Source of the DNA: Burkholderiales bacterium
GTDB taxonomy: Bacteria > Pseudomonadota > Gammaproteobacteria > Burkholderiales > WYBJ01
Assembly (NCBI GenBank): GCA_020848435.1
Contig: JADLAC010000016.1
Location: 146,690-210,689, forward strand
Length of the DNA: 64,000 nt
Direction of reading: 5' to 3'
The notes below the pieces were generated by a model. The model was not told the origin of the DNA. It was given only the letters and a program-made list of their open reading frames with translations, and did no database searches. Position 1 is the first letter of the stretch; every line of letters starts with the position of its first letter. Position numbers and translations under genes: made by a program. Below, piece by piece: positions 44,218 to 52,040 of this stretch.

Positions 44218-45249
44218 TTACTTGATGGCGCCCAGGCCCTCGAGCAGCTTCATGTTGTTGGCGATTTCGCTGCGAACGAATTCCGCGAACTGTTCCGGCG
44301 TATTGCTCATGGGCTCCAGTCCGAGCTTGTGCAGCCCCGCCTTCATCTCGGCGCTGTTGACCGCCTTGACCGTGGCGCCATGCAGCGCCGTGATCACCTC
44401 CGCCGGCAGTGCGGCCGGTCCGACCAGGCCGTTCCAGCTCAAGCGCTCGTAACCCCTCAAGCCTGACTCGTCCAGTGTCGGCACGTCCGGGCGCAGCGCC
44501 GAGCGGGTGCGGCTGGTCACGGCAAGGATCTTCACCTTGCCGCTGCCGAGCAAGGGCAGTGCCGATGTGATGGTCGGAAAGGAAAGATCGACCTGGCCCG
44601 AGGCCACCGCCGTGGTGGCCTCCGCACCGCCTTTGTAGGGCACGTGCAGCACATCGAGCTTGCCCATGCGCTTGAGCATTTCGCCGCACAAATGGCCCGA
44701 GGTGCCGACGCCTTCCGAGGCGTAGGACATCTTTCCGTGTCTTCGCCCGAGCGCAATCAAGTCCTTGACGTCCTTCACGGGCACGGACGGGTGCACGACC
44801 AGTGCGTACATGGTGCTCGCTACCCGCGAGATCGGCGCGAAGTCGCGCACCGTGTCGTAGGGAAGATCCTTGCGTACCGCGGGCAGGATCGTCGAGGATG
44901 CCGTCAGCAACAACAACGTGTAGCCGTCGGGCGCGGCCTTGGCAACGTATGCGCTGGCGATCGCCGTGCCGGCACCGGGCCTGTTCTCGGTGATCACGCT
45001 CTGACCGAGGATATCGGACAATCGCTGCGCCAGCAGGCGCGCCGACACGTCCGTCGAGCCGCCCGGCGCGAAACCGATGACCAGCCGCAGCGGCTTGTTC
45101 GGATAGCCTTGGGCATGACCGATGGATACAGCGCCTGTCGCGAGCAACAACGCAAGCCCTGCTCGGGCGATCGTTGCGACGTTTTCCAGATGCCGGCGCG
45201 GCCGGCGAACCGTGGTGTTTGATGCATTCTGTCCTTGCGTGCCGCACAT
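44218..45249 (-). CDS. Bug/TctC family substrate-binding protein (downstream of enolase-superfamily gene)
   Basis: 343 aa. GGGAGGAGGACTC directly before ATG 45249 fixes the start against the in-frame ATG at 45285. The N-terminus is long and polar before the hydrophobic ARAGLALLLATGAVSIGHA. Motifs: NKPLRLVIGFAPGGSTDVSARLL, VITENRPGAGTAI, PDGYTLLLL, LHVPYKGGAEATTAVASG. It lies 160 bp downstream of the enolase-superfamily gene on the same strand. Confidence 0.93.
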   Translation of the reverse strand: MCGTQGQNASNTTVRRPRRHLENVATIARAGLALLLATGAVSIGHAQGYPNKPLRLVIGFAPGGSTDVSARLLAQRLSDILGQSVITENRPGAGTAIASAYVAKAAPDGYTLLLLTASSTILPAVRKDLPYDTVRDFAPISRVASTMYALVVHPSVPVKDVKDLIALGRRHGKMSYASEGVGTSGHLCGEMLKRMGKLDVLHVPYKGGAEATTAVASGQVDLSFPTITSALPLLGSGKVKILAVTSRTRSALRPDVPTLDESGLRGYERLSWNGLVGPAALPAEVITALHGATVKAVNSAEMKAGLHKLGLEPMSNTPEQFAEFVRSEIANNMKLLEGLGAIK

Positions 45250-45409
45250 GAGTCCTCCTCCCGGATGAATTCCGGCCGTATTCATGCACCTGGCCTCCCG
45301 CTCAGCGCTACGCTCGAAGCCGCTCTCGGCTCACGTCAAGCTCGGGTACGCCGTGATCGCCTACCCCGGGCGCCCAAGCCGGAGCGGCCTATGCGCCGAA
45401 GGCATCGGT

Positions 45410-46549
45410 TCACTGGCTTACCCGGTACTTCTCCACTTTCGCCTCGTCGAGCTCGAAACCGAAGCCCGGCTTGTCGGAGAAGGTGAGCAGCGGCGAATGC
45501 TGCGGAATCGGGTCCGTCACGATGTCGTCGACCAGGATGTCGAGAGGGGAGCCGTGCACGCCGCGATCGAGCCGGCGCGACGATGCCATGAACGCGTGCA
45601 CCGCGGCCATCCCCACTCCCGTCGGCGCCAGGCATCCCGGAATGATGAACATGCCGGCGGCCTCCGCGACGTGCTGAATCCGCTTCGCTTCGGTCATTCC
45701 GCCCTTCACCGTCGGCTTGATGTGAATGGCATCGGCCGCACCCATCTTCGCCACCACCATCATTTCATAGGCGGTATTCACGCACTCGTCGGCGATGAGC
45801 GGCGTGTGGATGGCGTTGCGGATCCGCACCATCCCCTCCAGGTTCCAGTAATCCACGGGCTGCTCGACCCATTGGATGCCGTATTCTTCCATCTCGCGGA
45901 TGATGTTGATCGCGGTGAGCGCGTCATAGCCCTTGTTGAAGTCCATCTTGAGGCTGGGTTTCGGCCCGATCGCCTCTCGGGTCAAACGCAGCCGTTCGAT
46001 GTCCTTGGAAGCATCCTCGTCGCCGACCTTCAGCTCGAGCTGGGTGAAGCCGCGCTCGACGGCGCCCTTGGCGATCTCCGCCACCTTCTCCGGCTCGATC
46101 ATCGGAATGCCATAGCCCACGCCTTCGACGGGCGTTTGGGAGTAGACGCGGCCGCCGAGCAGTTGATAACTGGGCATGTCCATGCACTTGCCCAGCAGAT
46201 CCCAGATCGCTAGGTCGATGCCGGCCTTCACCCAGAAGTGTCCCTGCACCCGATCGTTCATCTTCTTGTTGATGAGCTCGATGTCGAACGGGTCCATCTC
46301 GATGAGGAAAGGCGCGAACGTCTCGTCGATGATCTGCTTCACGCCGCGCGGCGCTTCCGGCCCGACGCGGTTGTAGGACGGCATGCACTCCACTTCACCA
46401 ATGCCGACGAGTCCGTTGTTGCCGTGGACCTTGACCAGGATGTAGTCCATCCACGGTGTCGCACCCTTCGCCGACTTCATCGTGCGGGCCGTCATGATCC
46501 GGATCGGCACGGTGTCGATCCTGCTGATATGAATCTTGTCCTTGCGCAT
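45410..46549 (-). CDS. Mandelate racemase/muconate lactonizing enzyme family protein (enolase superfamily)
   Basis: 379-aa enzyme. An N-terminal capping domain precedes a barrel with the metal triad visible as Asp in SLKMDFNKGYDAL, Glu in GIQWVEQPVDYW and Asp/Glu in LIADECVNT; a base-like Lys follows in DAIHIKPTVKGG. The usual first catalytic K-x-K at the end of strand 2 reads E-L-K-V (TQLELKVGDED), so one of the two lysines is replaced by Glu. Members dehydrate, racemise or cycloisomerise carboxylates. GGAGGGAAAG precedes ATG 46549. It is flanked by Bug genes on both sides. Confidence 0.88.
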   Translation of the reverse strand: MRKDKIHISRIDTVPIRIMTARTMKSAKGATPWMDYILVKVHGNNGLVGIGEVECMPSYNRVGPEAPRGVKQIIDETFAPFLIEMDPFDIELINKKMNDRVQGHFWVKAGIDLAIWDLLGKCMDMPSYQLLGGRVYSQTPVEGVGYGIPMIEPEKVAEIAKGAVERGFTQLELKVGDEDASKDIERLRLTREAIGPKPSLKMDFNKGYDALTAINIIREMEEYGIQWVEQPVDYWNLEGMVRIRNAIHTPLIADECVNTAYEMMVVAKMGAADAIHIKPTVKGGMTEAKRIQHVAEAAGMFIIPGCLAPTGVGMAAVHAFMASSRRLDRGVHGSPLDILVDDIVTDPIPQHSPLLTFSDKPGFGFELDEAKVEKYRVSQ

Positions 46550-46567
46550 GACTTTCCCTCCAACTGG

Positions 46568-46590
46568 AACGTGCAAGACCTGACCCCGAT
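46568..46590. repeat. Single GTGCAAGACCTGACCCC repeat in an intercistronic gap
   Basis: AACGTGCAAGACCTGACCCC and three more bases fill 46568-46590, ending one base before the stop codon of the Bug gene at 46591. It occupies over half of the 41-bp gap before the enolase-superfamily gene. Read in the direction of transcription (minus) it is GGGGTCAGGTCTTGCACGTT. Confidence 0.65.
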
Positions 46591-47556
46591 TCAGTTGATC
46601 GTCACGCCGGCGGCGCGCACGACCTTGCCCCATTTCGCGAGCTCGTCGACGACCACCGCGCCGAGCGCTTCGGGCGTGCCGGCGGCCGGGTCGAGCCCCT
46701 GATCATTGAGGCGCCGGGCGTTGACCGGCAGCTTCACCGCGGCGGCGAGCGCGGCATTGAGCTTCTGCACCACCTCCTTCGACATCCCGGCGGGGCCGAA
46801 CAAGCCGTACCAGGTCGTCACCTCGAAGCCCTTGAGCCCGCTTTGCTCCATGGTAGGCACCTCGGGGAGCAGGGGCGAACGCTCCACGCTGGTCGCCGCC
46901 AGCGCGCGCAGCTTGTTCGCGCGCACGTGCGGAACCGACAGCGGCAGGATGTGGAACATCATCTGCATCTGGCCGCCGAGCAGATCGGTGGTCGCGGGGC
47001 CGCTGCCTTTGTACGGCACGTGCAGCACCTTGATGTCGGTGGTGAGGCGGAACAGCTCCATGGTGAGATGCGACAGCGTGCCGTTGCCGCCCGAGGCGAA
47101 GTTGATCTCGCCCGGACGCGCCTTGGCGAGCGCGATCGCCTCCTTGACGGTCTTCACCGGCAGCGCCGGATGGACCACGAGCACAGTGGCGGTGCGCGCG
47201 ATCATGCCGATCGGGGTGAAGTCCTTGGCCGCGTCGTAGGGCATCTTCTTGTACAGCGCGGGCGAGATCGACAGCGCGCTGGGGCTGCCGACCACGAGCG
47301 AATAGCCGTCGGGCTTCGCCTTTGCGGTCACCGCCGTGCCGATGGTATTGCCCGCACCGCCGCGATTCTCGACCACCACCTGCTGGCCGATCTGCTCGGC
47401 GAGCATGTGCGCGATCACGCGCCCGACGATGTCCGTCGGCCCGCCAGCGGGCGCGGGCACCATCAGCGAGATGGGACGCGTCGGATAGGACTGCGCGGCG
47501 GCGAGCGCCGCGCATGCCAAGGACAACACCAGGACCACCGTTCGCATCGCCCGCAT
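46591..47556 (-). CDS. Bug/TctC family substrate-binding protein
   Basis: 321 aa. The compact signal peptide MRAMRTVVLVLSLACAALAA precedes AQSYPTRPISLMVPAPAGGPTDIVGRV. Motifs: VVVENRGGAGNTIG, KPDGYSLVVG, LHVPYKGSGPATTDLLGGQM, FEVTTWYGLFGPAGM. GGGAGAG precedes the ATG. It lies between the selenoprotein gene pair (108 bp upstream) and the enolase-superfamily gene (41 bp downstream) on one strand, plausibly part of one catabolic operon. Confidence 0.93.
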   Translation of the reverse strand: MRAMRTVVLVLSLACAALAAAQSYPTRPISLMVPAPAGGPTDIVGRVIAHMLAEQIGQQVVVENRGGAGNTIGTAVTAKAKPDGYSLVVGSPSALSISPALYKKMPYDAAKDFTPIGMIARTATVLVVHPALPVKTVKEAIALAKARPGEINFASGGNGTLSHLTMELFRLTTDIKVLHVPYKGSGPATTDLLGGQMQMMFHILPLSVPHVRANKLRALAATSVERSPLLPEVPTMEQSGLKGFEVTTWYGLFGPAGMSKEVVQKLNAALAAAVKLPVNARRLNDQGLDPAAGTPEALGAVVVDELAKWGKVVRAAGVTIN

Positions 47557-47664
47557 CGCTCTCTCCCTTTAGCTCGGGCGGCCATCCCATCGTGGCTGCG
47601 CCGGTACCGCGCTTCTCCGATCGATCCGCGTGCTCCGCCGAGCCGCGAGCGATCGCTGCCTTGA

Positions 47665-48714
47665 TCAACCGCCGCTCACGACCCGCGTCACGGCGCGCGT
47701 CTCGCCGTAGGTCGGAAAGAACAGCGTGTGCGCCCCAGGACCGCCCGCGACCGCGATCAGGATCTCATCGGGCCCGTCGGCCACGGGCAGCGGATCGGGC
47801 AGCTCGTCGCCATGGTGCGGGGCGCGCTTGCGGCGCACGCGCAGCATGATCTCCTCCGAGAAGCGAGCGAGCGGCACGCGGGCGCGCTGATAGAGCGCGG
47901 CTTGCAGATCGCGCTTCGACATTCCGGCGCGCGCGAACACGCCGGCGTGCGCGGGGCTCAAGACCAGCAGTACTTCACCGCCGCCCTGAGCATTGTTCGA
48001 GCCGGGATAGGTCATGGTCTCGGCGATCATGTGCATGAGCCCCGCGGGCGAGGTGCTGCCGAAGTCATTCACGTTCACCGGCGCATCGGCGCCGATCACG
48101 GTCACGGTGCTCGCCGCGCGCGCGAAGCCGCGTGCCACGTGTAACGGCTCCCAGGACGTGTCGGCCTCGGCTTCGGCGAGACAGGCGCTGAACTTGCCGC
48201 CATGGCCGAAAGTGGCCATGTCGGTCTCGCCGGGCAGGGCGCCGCCGATATGCATCGCCGCAAGCCGCAGTGCCCGGCCGATGGTCGCGTTGGCGCGAAA
48301 GCCCGGGCCGAGACAACCGCTTCCCGAATGGATTCCGAGTCGGCCCGCGATCGGGCCGTTCACGACGACCAACGGCGACGCAAGCTCGGTCGTCGCCTGA
48401 ACCGCGAGCAGGTTGAAGGCAGGATCCAGCAGCGCCTCCAGCGCGGCGAGCACCACGGGGAAGTACGCCGGCTCGCAGCCGGCTGCGAGCGCGCAGATCG
48501 CGGCATCCTCGATCGTCACTTCCTGCATGAGCGGTGCCATGTCGCCGAGCACCGTCGCGCCGGGGCGAGAGGTAGCCGCCAGCATGTGCGCGAGCGCTTC
48601 GCGCGAGGGGGGCACCAGCGGCAGGCCGTCGGCGAGCGGACCCGCCATGAGCCGCTCGATGCGCGCTTCCACGCCCGCGGGCAAATCGGCGACGAGACCG
48701 GCGAAGAGGCTCAT
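47665..48714 (-). CDS. Paralogue of the C-terminal domain of the UGSC-type selenoprotein
   Basis: 349-aa cytoplasmic-looking protein without signal peptide. It parallels the C-terminal part of the upstream selenoprotein: LADGLPLVPPSREALAHML against LTDGLPVIPPLPGLVERFV, GCEPAYFPVVLAALEAL against GCRPDVMPVLVTVVQAM, PLVVVNGPIAGRLGI against PLVVVGGPIAREIGM, and FRANATIGRALRLAAM against WRPNATIARAVRLIMY. Its ATG overlaps the selenoprotein stop (ATGA), implying coupled synthesis and probably a hetero-complex. It lacks the N-terminal redox domain. Function not known to me. Confidence 0.8.
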   Translation of the reverse strand: MSLFAGLVADLPAGVEARIERLMAGPLADGLPLVPPSREALAHMLAATSRPGATVLGDMAPLMQEVTIEDAAICALAAGCEPAYFPVVLAALEALLDPAFNLLAVQATTELASPLVVVNGPIAGRLGIHSGSGCLGPGFRANATIGRALRLAAMHIGGALPGETDMATFGHGGKFSACLAEAEADTSWEPLHVARGFARAASTVTVIGADAPVNVNDFGSTSPAGLMHMIAETMTYPGSNNAQGGGEVLLVLSPAHAGVFARAGMSKRDLQAALYQRARVPLARFSEEIMLRVRRKRAPHHGDELPDPLPVADGPDEILIAVAGGPGAHTLFFPTYGETRAVTRVVSGG

Positions 48715-50321
48715 TCGATTTTGCGCGTCACCGAGCGGTGGTTGTTGATGCCGGGGGCGAAGAACGAATTGGGCCCCGCGCCCCCGTGCACCATGATGAG
48801 GATGTCGTCGATGTCCTCGACCACCGGCATGGTGGCATGCTCCATGGTGTTGGTGGCGTAGAGGGTCTTCTTCCACGCGCTCCAGCGCTCGCGCGACTCC
48901 GGCGGAAACTGGTGCACCGGGATGCGGTAGACCTCGTAGATGAAGCGGCGGATCAGCTTGCGGTCGAAGCCGCCTTGCGCGACCTTGTTTGCATGCGCGG
49001 GACCGAAGATCAGCATGTGCTGCGTCGGGCCGAACACCGGGCGGTTGCCCGAGGTCGCCATCTGGGCGCCAAAGTTGGCGAGCACGCCCTGGGCGCTCAA
49101 GGCGCTGGTGTCGTCCACCATCTGCGGCGGCTCGACCGACATCACGGTCACCACGTTGTCGCTCGCCCGGTAGCCCATCTCGACGTGGATCGGCGGCCAC
49201 GGACTTTGCTCCAGGTTCTCCGCGAGCGCATCGGCGATTTTGCCGAAATGCCCTTGGCACGTCGCGCCGTGGACCCCCGGAAGGCTCATGCAGTTGTACA
49301 TGATGAGGCGCACGGCGCGCGCGATGGTGGCGTTCGGGCGCCAGCCCTCGGCGCTCAAGTCGCGCCCGTCGCTCATGCCGATCTCGCGCGCGATGGGGCC
49401 GCCGACCACGACCAGGGGAAAGAGCGTGTGCGCCGTCGTGATCACGTGGTTGATGCGGTATTCCTCGGCCGCCATCGCCTGCACCACGGTGACGAGCACG
49501 GGCATCACGTCGGGGCGGCAGCCCGCCATCACGGCGTTCGCTGCGATGCGCTCCACCGTGATGTCGCCCATCAGCGGCATCAAGCGCGCGATCACCTCGC
49601 CGCCGTCTCGCCCCGATGCCGCGACGAAGCGCTCGACCAGGCCCGGCAACGGCGGGATGACGGGCAGCCCGTCGGTCAGCCCCCGCTCGAGCAGCACGCG
49701 GTTGGCGTCGAGCAAGTCGCCCTCGATGCGCAGATGCGCTGTCCAGTCGCCGCCCGCGCTCGGTGTGCCCTCGCGTGGCGCGGCTCCCTTGCCGGCCCAC
49801 TCGGCGATGACGCGCTCGATCGACGCCGCCGCCATCGCGGCGAGCGCCTCACCGCCTTGGTGAGCGAGCGTGTCGTCGAGCAAGAGCAGCCGCGGCTGCG
49901 CCAGCTTGTAGGCTTTGGCGTAGCTGCGTGCCGCCTTCTCGAAGCCCTGGCCGACCACCGCGACGGTCGGAACGCCGCGCTTTTCCAGCTCTGCCGTGTC
50001 GTGGACACTCCACGACGTACAGCCGCCTCAAACGCCGAAGCCGGTGACCACCGCGTCGCACGACGCCATCTCGTCGATGATCTGCGGCTCGGCGCCGCGC
50101 GCCGTAAAGCCCTTGCGGCGCATGAGAATCGGCGTGCGATAGCGGCGCTCGAACGCCGCGCCCAGGTGCGTGAGGAAATCGGCCGCGTGCGGCATGCCGT
50201 TGTCCAGCAGGCCGATGCGCAAACCTTCGACCTGTCCGATGCGCTTCGGGGGTGACGCGAGCGCAGCGTCCGCGCTCGATACCCGTGCGATCGGATTGAC
50301 GATGTCGAATCCCGCGGCCAT
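48711..50321 (-). CDS. UGSC-type selenoprotein (in-frame TGA read as selenocysteine) fused to a large C-terminal domain
   Basis: Read through TGA 50028-50030 this is one 536-residue protein starting at ATG 50321 (GGGAG seven bases upstream). Residues 1-97 form a nucleotide-binding-like fold (GLRIGLLDNGMPHAADFLTH; MASCDAVVTGFGV), then U98-G-G-C101-TSWSVHDTAELEKRGVPTVA. The same frame continues without shift for another 415 codons. The U-x-x-C arrangement before a strand-helix boundary matches the UGSC family of selenoproteins (here UGGC). The C-terminal region (LTDGLPVIPP; GGPIAREIGM; WRPNATIARAV; HGGAGPNSFF) is duplicated in the next gene. If TGA were a true stop, only a 97-residue peptide would be made. 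Reaction unknown; a selenol/thiol redox function is inferred. Confidence 0.85.
49998..50016 (-). promoter_or_regulatory. Candidate bacterial SECIS hairpin
   Basis: On the minus strand the mRNA reads UGA, 11 nt, then GUCGUGGA-GUG-UCCACGAC: a perfect 8-bp stem (50016-50009 with 50005-49998) and a G-U-containing apical loop. Below it, after an internal loop, CUGU can pair with GCAG. The 11-nt spacing from UGA to the hairpin equals that of the minimal fdhF SECIS in E. coli, to which SelB binds. The hairpin also lies in coding sequence, as bacterial SECIS elements must. Confidence 0.75.
50028..50030 (-). other. Recoded TGA (selenocysteine codon, residue 98)
   Basis: Only in-frame stop between ATG 50321 and TGA 48711. 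It is preceded by VVTGFGV and followed by GGCTSWSVHD, so homologous sequence crosses it with no shift. Cys variants of the family would have TGT/TGC at this position. Confidence 0.82.
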
Positions 50322-50474
50322 GGCGTTTCTCCCTGGAGGTCCGATGCCAGCGAGTCTAAAAAGACGCGGCGACAATGTCCAATACATGAATCGTGCGTTG
50401 GTGAGAGCAAATGGATATGAGGCGCGGCAATGCCTCCTCGCCGCTGGCGGCGACAAAGCCGTTCAAGAACCAAG

Positions 50475-50954
50475 CTACGCCGTGCCGCGCAAGAACGGCA
50501 ATTCGCGCAGCGATGGCCGCACACGAACCGCTCGGAGCTCGGACTTCTGCCCGTGATCGCGGGCCCCACCCTCGGTCAGGAAAATCGCGAGCTCGACGCG
50601 CTCCCAGGGATTTTTCGCCGCGCACAGCCTGACGATCTCGGCCTGCAAGACGTGCCCGGCATCCAGCAGATGGCTCACCGCGGCGTTATCGATGCGCGGG
50701 ACGTAACCGAGCTTCTGTCCCTGCCAATCGACCCGCACGGCGCGCGCGTCATAGGCGTTGTCGGCCTCGCGCACGAGGCTCAAGGCAGCGCCCACCGCCA
50801 GCGCTGGCCAGACAGCTTCGCCTCTGTGGTACTGAAACCCCGCGAGGGGCGAGCGTTGCAGCTCCACCATTCTCGCTGCTGCCGCGCGCGCCGGCGCCGT
50901 GATGCCTATGCCGACCAGCGCGGCGAGCGTCTCGAGAAATCGTCGTCGGCCCAT
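50475..50954 (-). CDS. HIRAN-domain protein with twin-arginine signal
   Basis: 159 aa. The N-terminus MGRRRFLETLAALVGIGITA then PARA looks like a Tat signal (R-R-R-F-L). The remainder is a HIRAN domain: FQYHRGEAVWPALAVGAALS, LVREADNAYDARAVRVDWQG, KLGYVPRIDNAAVSHLLDAG. HIRAN domains otherwise recognise DNA 3' ends and occur in SNF2 helicases; short exported bacterial versions exist with unknown role. It is separated from the selenoprotein gene by 153 bp on the same strand. Confidence 0.82.
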   Translation of the reverse strand: MGRRRFLETLAALVGIGITAPARAAAARMVELQRSPLAGFQYHRGEAVWPALAVGAALSLVREADNAYDARAVRVDWQGQKLGYVPRIDNAAVSHLLDAGHVLQAEIVRLCAAKNPWERVELAIFLTEGGARDHGQKSELRAVRVRPSLRELPFLRGTA

Positions 50955-51024
50955 GCTGCCTCCCTTCGGAACACGACACCAGCCTAGCGCACGCGTGGCT
51001 CAAAGACCGAGCCTCGCGAACCGA

Positions 51025-52005
51025 TCAAAGCAGGTTCCGATAAGTCGCGGCGAGCGCCGCCACCTCCTGCGCCATCCGGCGTCGCAGCGACGCGGGCGCC
51101 TCGACCTCGACGTGCCGGCCGTGGCGCATGATGTCCATCAAGAGCTCGCGTTCATCGGCATAGGGAATGCGCAGGCGATAGCCGCCGTCGGGCAGCGACT
51201 CGGATTGCTGTTCCCCGTGCCAGCGCTCGGAGCGAACCCAGCGCGCGCGCTCGGGGGAAAAGCGCAGGACTGCCCAGTCCTTCGGGCGCCCGGAGAAAAT
51301 CCCATAGGCCGCGGCCAGGTGAGCGTCCAGCTTCGCGGCCGCGACGTTGCGCGCCGCTTCGCGCAATACCTTGACCCGCTGAATCGTATCGACCGAGAAG
51401 CTGCGCAGGTCGCTGCGCAAATGGCACCAGGCATCGAGATACCAGTTGTCACGGTAGTGGACCAGGCGCTGGGGCGAAACCGTCCGCGTGTTGACTTCGT
51501 TGCGCTGCCGATTCCAGGCATCGATCTCGACGCGCTTGCGTTCCAGCAGGGCGAGGGTGAGATCGGTGAAGTAGCGCGGCTCGACGCTGCGCCGCGCCAT
51601 CGTCAGCAGCCGCACCCGCTGGGTGATTTCCGCGGCGCAGTGGCCGGAGGCTTCCAGCAGCGCCGCCAGGCGTGCCTGCAACGGTGCGACGTGGGTCGCG
51701 AGGATACCGGGTTCGATATCGCTCAACAGCTTGTGCGCGGTGAGCAACGCATACAACTCGGCCTCGGAGAACCACAGCCCCGGCAGCTCGTAGGCCGGAC
51801 CCGTCCGATTCGCCTGCTCGAACCGATAGCCGCCGGCGTCGCGATCCCAGACGATCGGCGCGTGCAAGCGATCGCGCAGATACTCCATGTCGCGCTTGAA
51901 AGTCGCCCGTGATACGCCGAGCATGTCCAGGAAAACCTCGATCGGCACGACGCGTCGATCGTGCAGCATCTGATCGATCTTGTAGAAGCGCTCGGTGCGG
52001 TTCAC
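51025..52005 (-). CDS. WYL-domain transcriptional regulator
   Basis: 326 aa. An N-terminal HTH (NRTERFYKIDQMLHDRRVVP, then FLDMLGVSRATFKRDMEYLR) is followed by a WYL domain (LVHYRDNWYLDAWCHLRSDL with the core W-Y-L, then RSFSVDTIQRVKVL) and a WCX C-terminal extension (PDGGYRLRIPYADERELLMD). Such regulators sense nucleic acids or nucleotides and often act near defence or repair genes. The start is GTG 52005 (VNRTERFYKID); no ATG fits the conserved N-terminus. It is transcribed just after the acyl-CoA synthetase gene (35 bp). Confidence 0.88.
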   Translation of the reverse strand: MNRTERFYKIDQMLHDRRVVPIEVFLDMLGVSRATFKRDMEYLRDRLHAPIVWDRDAGGYRFEQANRTGPAYELPGLWFSEAELYALLTAHKLLSDIEPGILATHVAPLQARLAALLEASGHCAAEITQRVRLLTMARRSVEPRYFTDLTLALLERKRVEIDAWNRQRNEVNTRTVSPQRLVHYRDNWYLDAWCHLRSDLRSFSVDTIQRVKVLREAARNVAAAKLDAHLAAAYGIFSGRPKDWAVLRFSPERARWVRSERWHGEQQSESLPDGGYRLRIPYADERELLMDIMRHGRHVEVEAPASLRRRMAQEVAALAATYRNLL

Positions 52006-52040
52006 GGCTTTTTCCGGCGGCGGCGGCGAGTGGCCTTGGG

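Noticed and set aside
47665..49800. A single 711-codon minus-strand gene
   Set aside because: Its first half is the wrong frame of the selenoprotein gene (Arg-rich, no motifs). Only the part from ATG 48714 is real.
48711..50321. Reading the TGA at 50028 as an inactivating nonsense mutation
   Set aside because: The flanking sequence is undamaged, the downstream partner is coupled, the codon falls in a UxxC motif of a family known to use selenocysteine, and a hairpin is placed as a SECIS should be. A pseudogene remains possible only if the genome lacks the Sec machinery.
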